Source of the DNA: Candidatus Omnitrophota bacterium
GTDB taxonomy: Bacteria > Omnitrophota > Gorgyraeia > Velamenicoccales > JABMQK01
Assembly (NCBI GenBank): GCA_028712915.1
Contig: JAQTPJ010000018.1
Location: 1-10,084, forward strand
Direction: 5' to 3'
DNA length: 10,084 nucleotides
The notes beneath the pieces are model-generated. The model saw only the letters and a list, made by a program, of their open reading frames with translations. It was not told the origin of the DNA and did no database searches. Of this stretch, positions 6,753-10,084 are shown in pieces. The position numbers were made by a program, and so were the translations under genes. The first letter of the stretch is position 1. Each line of letters begins with the position of its first letter.

Positions 6753-7814
6753 CTACTTTACTAAACTTCCCATGGTGAATATAGGGAAGAACAAGGCGAT
6801 AACAATAAAACCTACGATTACACCCATTGTTACAATCAATAGCGGTTCTAACAGCGACGTCAAACTCGTAAGGGTTCCTTCTGCCTCTTCTTCGTATTCG
6901 TCGGCCACCTGGAGAAGTATTTTATCTAATTGCCCGGATTCTTCTCCCACGCTGACCATCCTGGTCAAGATTTTCGGGAATATCTCATGTTGCTCCATAG
7001 AACTGGATACCGTCGCCCCTTTTTCTATATTCTTGTTTGCGTCATTTATCGCTTCGGCAAACAAAGAATTCTCGCTGGCATCAGCCGTAAGCTTTAAAGC
7101 GTTAAGAATAGATACTCCCGACATAAGAAGCGTGCCTAAGAGCCTTGCAAAACGCGCAATCTCAATATTTAACACTAGATCACCAAGCACGGGAAGGCGC
7201 AGCCTCGTCTTATCTAAAAAAGTTTTGACTGCTGGTTTTCTTCCGGCAACCTTAAAAAAAACTATAAAAAATACAAAGATAAACGGTATAAGATACCAAA
7301 AGCGGTTAAATACTTTGCTTATGGATAACAATATCTGTGTTGCGCCGGGAAGCTCTCCACCCAGATCGTCGAATATCTTGGCAAAACTCGGTACCACGAA
7401 CGCGGTAAGCACAGTTATAATCACAACCGCTATAATCAAAACAAAAGCAGGGTACATCATGGCAAACTTAATCCTCTGCCTTAGCCTGTAGGTGTGATTT
7501 AAAAAATGGTCTACTCTTTTTAATACCGCGGGGAGCAAGCCTCCTACTTCTCCAGCCTTTACCATATTCACAAACAAATTGGAGAATATATCGGGATATT
7601 CGCTCAAGGCCAAAGATAACGAACTCCCTTCTTCCACGCGTTTTATAACATCTTTTATTACTTCTCTAAAATAATTCTCCGGCATCTGCTCGTAAATAGT
7701 GGTCAAGGATTTAATCAAAGGCGTGCCTGCGCCGATAAGAATAGAAAGCTGCCTTGTAAAATGAAGCAATTGCCTCATCGATGTCCTTTTTGAAAACGGT
7801 AATTGAAAAGCCAT
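6753..7814 (-). CDS. gspF: GspF/PilC-type inner-membrane platform protein, short form
   Basis: This 353-residue polytopic membrane protein has the two repeated GspF domains. Repeat 1 has LHFTRQLSILIGAGTPLIKS (17-36) and VKAGEVGGLL (85-94). Repeat 2 has ARFARLLGTLLMSGVSILNA (220-239) and VSVGEESGQL (287-296). Membrane helices lie near 116-142, 172-190 and 322-346, ending EPLLIVTMGVIVGFIVIALF. GspF/PilC links the ATPase to the growing pseudopilus and is thought to help lift pseudopilin subunits from the membrane. Usual family members have about 400 residues; this one lacks the first about 50, the YxAxDxxGK-type cytoplasmic segment. The ATG is preceded by AAGGAG five bases away, so the short form is probably the real start. 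It follows the inverted repeat and precedes gspI. Confidence 0.92.
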   Translation of the reverse strand: MAFQLPFSKRTSMRQLLHFTRQLSILIGAGTPLIKSLTTIYEQMPENYFREVIKDVIKRVEEGSSLSLALSEYPDIFSNLFVNMVKAGEVGGLLPAVLKRVDHFLNHTYRLRQRIKFAMMYPAFVLIIAVVIITVLTAFVVPSFAKIFDDLGGELPGATQILLSISKVFNRFWYLIPFIFVFFIVFFKVAGRKPAVKTFLDKTRLRLPVLGDLVLNIEIARFARLLGTLLMSGVSILNALKLTADASENSLFAEAINDANKNIEKGATVSSSMEQHEIFPKILTRMVSVGEESGQLDKILLQVADEYEEEAEGTLTSLTSLLEPLLIVTMGVIVGFIVIALFFPIFTMGSLVK

Positions 7815-7819
7815 GCTTT

Positions 7820-7825
7820 CTCCTT
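7820..7825 (-). promoter_or_regulatory. Ribosome binding site of gspF
   Basis: AAGGAG on the minus strand, five bases before the ATG at 7814. It supports the short N-terminus of the GspF protein. Confidence 0.75.
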
Positions 7826-7834
7826 TTTAAATAT

Positions 7835-7981
7835 TATTAAACTCTAAGCACTAAACTCTAAATCCTTAATAAACTCAAAACCTAAAATTCAAAATCCAAA
7901 ACAAGCAAATTGGTTTTGAGTTTGGAAAATTCTGGTTTGGGGTTTGTTTAGAATTTAGGATTTGGGGTTTAGGATTTAAAT
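7835..7981. repeat. Large imperfect inverted repeat, MITE-like or REP-like palindrome
   Basis: The left arm (about 7835-7902) and right arm (about 7913-7981) are imperfect reverse complements of about 68 bases, separated by a 10-base loop (7903-7912). The innermost pairs are CAAAAC with GTTTTG. Both arms are built from variants of AAATCCTAAA, AAACTC and AAAATTC-type words, and on one strand nearly all purines other than A are missing. It fills almost the whole spacer between gspJ and gspF and contains no gene. A transcript would fold into a long, weakly paired hairpin that could reduce read-through or protect the mRNA end. Dispersed palindromes of this kind suggest a multi-copy non-autonomous element, but only one copy is visible, and no target-site duplication was identified. 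Confidence 0.7.
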
Positions 7982-8016
7982 TCATTTTAAGCTAACATGC
8001 CTTATTGATTTTATTG

Positions 8017-8634
8017 TCAATACTTAGTCCTTATGGGTAATTCTATTGTCGTCTCAAAAATCTCTTTATTATCAGGATAATCTGTATTTTCTGCGCCTAG
8101 AGAAATTTTTATTGCCTGCGGCGGCGTGCCTTGTTGTGCGCCGCCCTGGCGGCTATCCCAGCTTTCCAGCCAGTTGCCGCTACTATCCATATACCTGAAA
8201 TCTAAAGACAATACATGAATGGCTATCATATCCTTGGAATCATAAGTGTCAAAGTTAAAATCCGCTTTATCCTGTCGGGAAAAAAATATTTTTTGCTCTG
8301 CCGCGTTATATTCATAACCCATCTCAGCTAAATCCCCCTCTGAACTTCTGGCAGAAGCAGAAATAAAATAAAATTTATCCTTGGAGCCGAAACAATAAAT
8401 GCCCCTCGATGTTGCGACAAAAAGGCTGGAGATGCTCCCAGTCATACGGCTAAAAACCAGCCTAGTTGACTGCTGCCTCTGGGTAGAGCTATACCCTCTT
8501 TTCCAATAGTTAAGAACACCTACGAAGATACTTGCCACCATAGCTGTAATCATAAGCATAATGGACATGGCGATTAATATCTCTACAAGGGTAAACGCCT
8601 TCCTGTTTACAGCATTTCTCATGAGTCTTATCAT
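8017..8634 (-). CDS. gspJ: GspJ-type minor pseudopilin
   Basis: This 205-residue protein has a short basic leader ending NRKA, then FTLVEILIAMSIMLMITAMV with Glu at +5. Cleavage is expected between Ala13 and Phe14; Ala replaces the usual Gly at -1, which prepilin peptidases can tolerate. The later part fits GspJ: a beta-rich body, LDFRYMDSSGNWLESW, then TPPQAIKISL near the C-terminus, the place where GspJ proteins carry a conserved P-x-x-I/V-x-hydrophobic strand. GspJ binds GspI and GspK in the pseudopilus tip complex. It begins 39 bases after lnt and has no clear Shine-Dalgarno sequence; a second ATG at codon 5 would also leave a usable leader. It is separated from gspF by the inverted repeat rather than being next to gspI as in many operons. 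Confidence 0.78.
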   Translation of the reverse strand: MIRLMRNAVNRKAFTLVEILIAMSIMLMITAMVASIFVGVLNYWKRGYSSTQRQQSTRLVFSRMTGSISSLFVATSRGIYCFGSKDKFYFISASARSSEGDLAEMGYEYNAAEQKIFFSRQDKADFNFDTYDSKDMIAIHVLSLDFRYMDSSGNWLESWDSRQGGAQQGTPPQAIKISLGAENTDYPDNKEIFETTIELPIRTKY

Positions 8635-8673
8635 ACCATAATTTTTTTTCTATATAAACTGCGTTGTTAAAAT

Positions 8674-10084
8674 TTAAGCATATTTTCTTTTTGCGAATAT
8701 ATAACCAAAAACAAATAAAACCATGTAAAGGCCGCAACAAAAAACAAATAAATCGCCATAGCGGCTGTAAAAAGTCAAAGGATATTCCTCCCTCCCACCC
8801 ATATTTATATCTTGAAACGATTTACTGACCTCTTCTGTTATAAACCCTTTTACAAAAATGTCTGTGCCCTGATTTCCGCCGAGCCGCTTTATGATTTTTC
8901 CACGGTTATCAATGACGCATGTAACGCCTGTATTGGCAGCGCGAATCAGGCAAACCCTATTTTCCACAGCCCTAAAGACAGATGCCTGCAGGTGCTGGTA
9001 GGGGCTTGATGTTTTTTTAAACCAGGCGTCATTGGTAATATTAACCAGAAAATCCGCCCCCCTTAAGACAAACTGTCTCGATAATTGCGCTATCGTATCT
9101 TCAAAACAAATTAATACGCCGAAACGAACTGGCTCTTTATTTTTATTTTCGACATCAAAAATAAAAAATTCGCTGCCGGAACTAAAATCGCCAATAGGCA
9201 CAAATGGCTCCAGAAAGAAAAAGAGCTTTCTTAAGGGAAGGTATTCTCCGAATGGCACAAGGTGTATCTTTTTATAAATCTGCGGCGAGACTGAAATATC
9301 CTTCAGCAAAATCGCGCTGTTAAAATAACTGCCTTCTTTCTGATACACAGCCCCGAATAGAATAGGCACACCTACATGATATTGCGCTGCAAGCATAGGA
9401 ACAATTGATTCCGCATCGCCTTCGATTATATATTCTGGATATGATGTCTCAGGCCAAATAATTATATCAGGCGCATCTTCCGCCGCCTTAACACTCAAAT
9501 CCAAATAGTCAATTTTTATCTTCTCTTTGTGAAAACTGGACCACTTTTCCTCCTGGGGAATATTAGCCTGTATCAAAGAAACTTTCAAAACGGCTTCGTC
9601 GTTACGCGAATACTTATTTATCGAATAACTGCCATAGGCATAAACCGCTATAAATGTCGCCGATAAAATCAGGGCGAACTTAAATAAGGCCTTGAAATCT
9701 CTGGCGTATAAAATCTTTATAACGGCAAACAAGCACAGGTTGACAAAAATAACCAGAAAGGATAACCCGAATCCTCCTGCGATATCGGCGAATTGTATAA
9801 TTTTAATATTCTGGTATTGGCTGTAGCCTAAGATAGCCCAGGGGAAACCGGAAAGCAAATTACTGCGCAGGTATTCTAAAATTACCCATACGCAGGATAA
9901 GAAAATAATCAGATAAATATCGGTCCGCGCATGCCGTATTTTAAACCCCGTAAAAAAATATCCAAAAAATCCAAAATATAAAGCCAGGTATAAACAAAAC
10001 AAAATCAACCCTACCAAAGTAATATGCGCAAGCCAGTAGAGGATCAATATAAAAAATATAAATCCGCAGGCATAAGACAGCCAA
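8674..10084 (-). CDS. lnt: Apolipoprotein N-acyltransferase Lnt, 5' end outside window
   Basis: Lnt adds the third acyl chain to the N-terminal cysteine of lipoproteins, the last step of lipoprotein maturation in the inner membrane. The frame is open to the window edge, with 469 residues visible. The first visible residues (WLSYACGFIFFILILYWLAH) already belong to the membrane region, so a start at the TTG at 10047 is unlikely and some N-terminal residues are missing. Several membrane helices lie in the first about 155 residues, then the nitrilase-fold domain in the periplasm. The catalytic triad is visible: Glu212 (IIWPETSYPE), Lys272 (KKIHLVPFGEYLP) and Cys326 (FGVLICFED), in the family's order and spacing. 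NITNDAWF and the ENRVCLIRAANTG block are also typical. A C-terminal helix ends in KRKYA. The gene stands 39 bases before gspJ, so read-through into the T2SS genes is plausible. Confidence 0.95.
   Translation of the reverse strand, partial: WLSYACGFIFFILILYWLAHITLVGLILFCLYLALYFGFFGYFFTGFKIRHARTDIYLIIFLSCVWVILEYLRSNLLSGFPWAILGYSQYQNIKIIQFADIAGGFGLSFLVIFVNLCLFAVIKILYARDFKALFKFALILSATFIAVYAYGSYSINKYSRNDEAVLKVSLIQANIPQEEKWSSFHKEKIKIDYLDLSVKAAEDAPDIIIWPETSYPEYIIEGDAESIVPMLAAQYHVGVPILFGAVYQKEGSYFNSAILLKDISVSPQIYKKIHLVPFGEYLPLRKLFFFLEPFVPIGDFSSGSEFFIFDVENKNKEPVRFGVLICFEDTIAQLSRQFVLRGADFLVNITNDAWFKKTSSPYQHLQASVFRAVENRVCLIRAANTGVTCVIDNRGKIIKRLGGNQGTDIFVKGFITEEVSKSFQDINMGGREEYPLTFYSRYGDLFVFCCGLYMVLFVFGYIFAKRKYA

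Noticed and set aside
6736..7491. 251-codon plus-strand open frame
   Set aside because: It lies entirely antisense to gspF, whose conserved motifs are clear; the translation has no recognisable domain and there is no ribosome binding site.
7835..7981. CRISPR array or tandem repeat
   Set aside because: The repeated words are irregular in length and spacing and are best explained as two arms of one palindrome; there are no spacers of uniform length.
8015..8020. TTGACA on the minus strand overlapping the gspJ stop codon
   Set aside because: No acceptable -10 hexamer is found 16-18 bases downstream, so a promoter for gspF is not supported.
8510..8740. Second minus-strand frame overlapping gspJ start and lnt end
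   Set aside because: It overlaps two well-supported genes in another frame and its translation shows no domain.
1..10084. tRNA, rRNA, riboswitch, phage or defence genes
   Set aside because: No cloverleaf, rRNA-like conserved stretch, known aptamer pattern, integrase or defence-family motif was seen on either strand.

Overview
The window reads as one stretch of a Gram-negative bacterial chromosome, roughly 40% G+C by eye, with every convincing gene on the minus strand. It carries part of a type II secretion / type IV pilus-like (T2SS/T4P) machine. The outer-membrane lipoprotein acyltransferase Lnt, the short divergent pilus proteins, a GspK enlarged by a lamin-tail domain, and an AT-rich imperfect palindrome made of AAATCCTAAA-like words together suggest a PVC-superphylum or candidate-phylum genome such as Omnitrophota. 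That placement is an inference, held at moderate to low confidence.

Layout in the direction of transcription (right to left). 10084-8674: lnt, cut at its 5' end by the window edge. 8634-8017: gspJ-type minor pseudopilin. 8016-7815: about 200 bases without a gene, mostly a large imperfect inverted repeat. 7814-6753: gspF/pilC inner-membrane platform protein in a short form. 6716-6330: gspI/pilV-type minor pseudopilin. 6321-3256: a 1021-residue GspK-like protein, about three times the usual length, whose insertion contains a split lamin-tail domain and three copies of a Trp/Tyr-rich beta module. 3255-2846: an AT-rich spacer with a good minus-strand promoter. 2845-2654: a 63-residue MerR-type DNA-binding protein. 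2618-993: a PilM-PilN fusion, the GspL arrangement. 1000-1: a PilO-PilP (GspM-GspC) fusion that runs off the left edge, where a secretin gene (gspD/pilQ) would be the natural next gene.

Functional picture. GspF and the GspL and GspM/C fusions form the inner-membrane assembly platform. GspI, GspJ and GspK form the tip complex that caps the pseudopilus. Lnt completes lipoproteins, a class that includes the pilotins needed for secretin assembly. The ATPase (GspE), major pseudopilin (GspG), GspH, prepilin peptidase and secretin are not in the window. The most unusual item is the giant GspK-like tip protein. If it is exposed at the pseudopilus tip, its extra beta modules could make it a substrate-binding or adhesive head.
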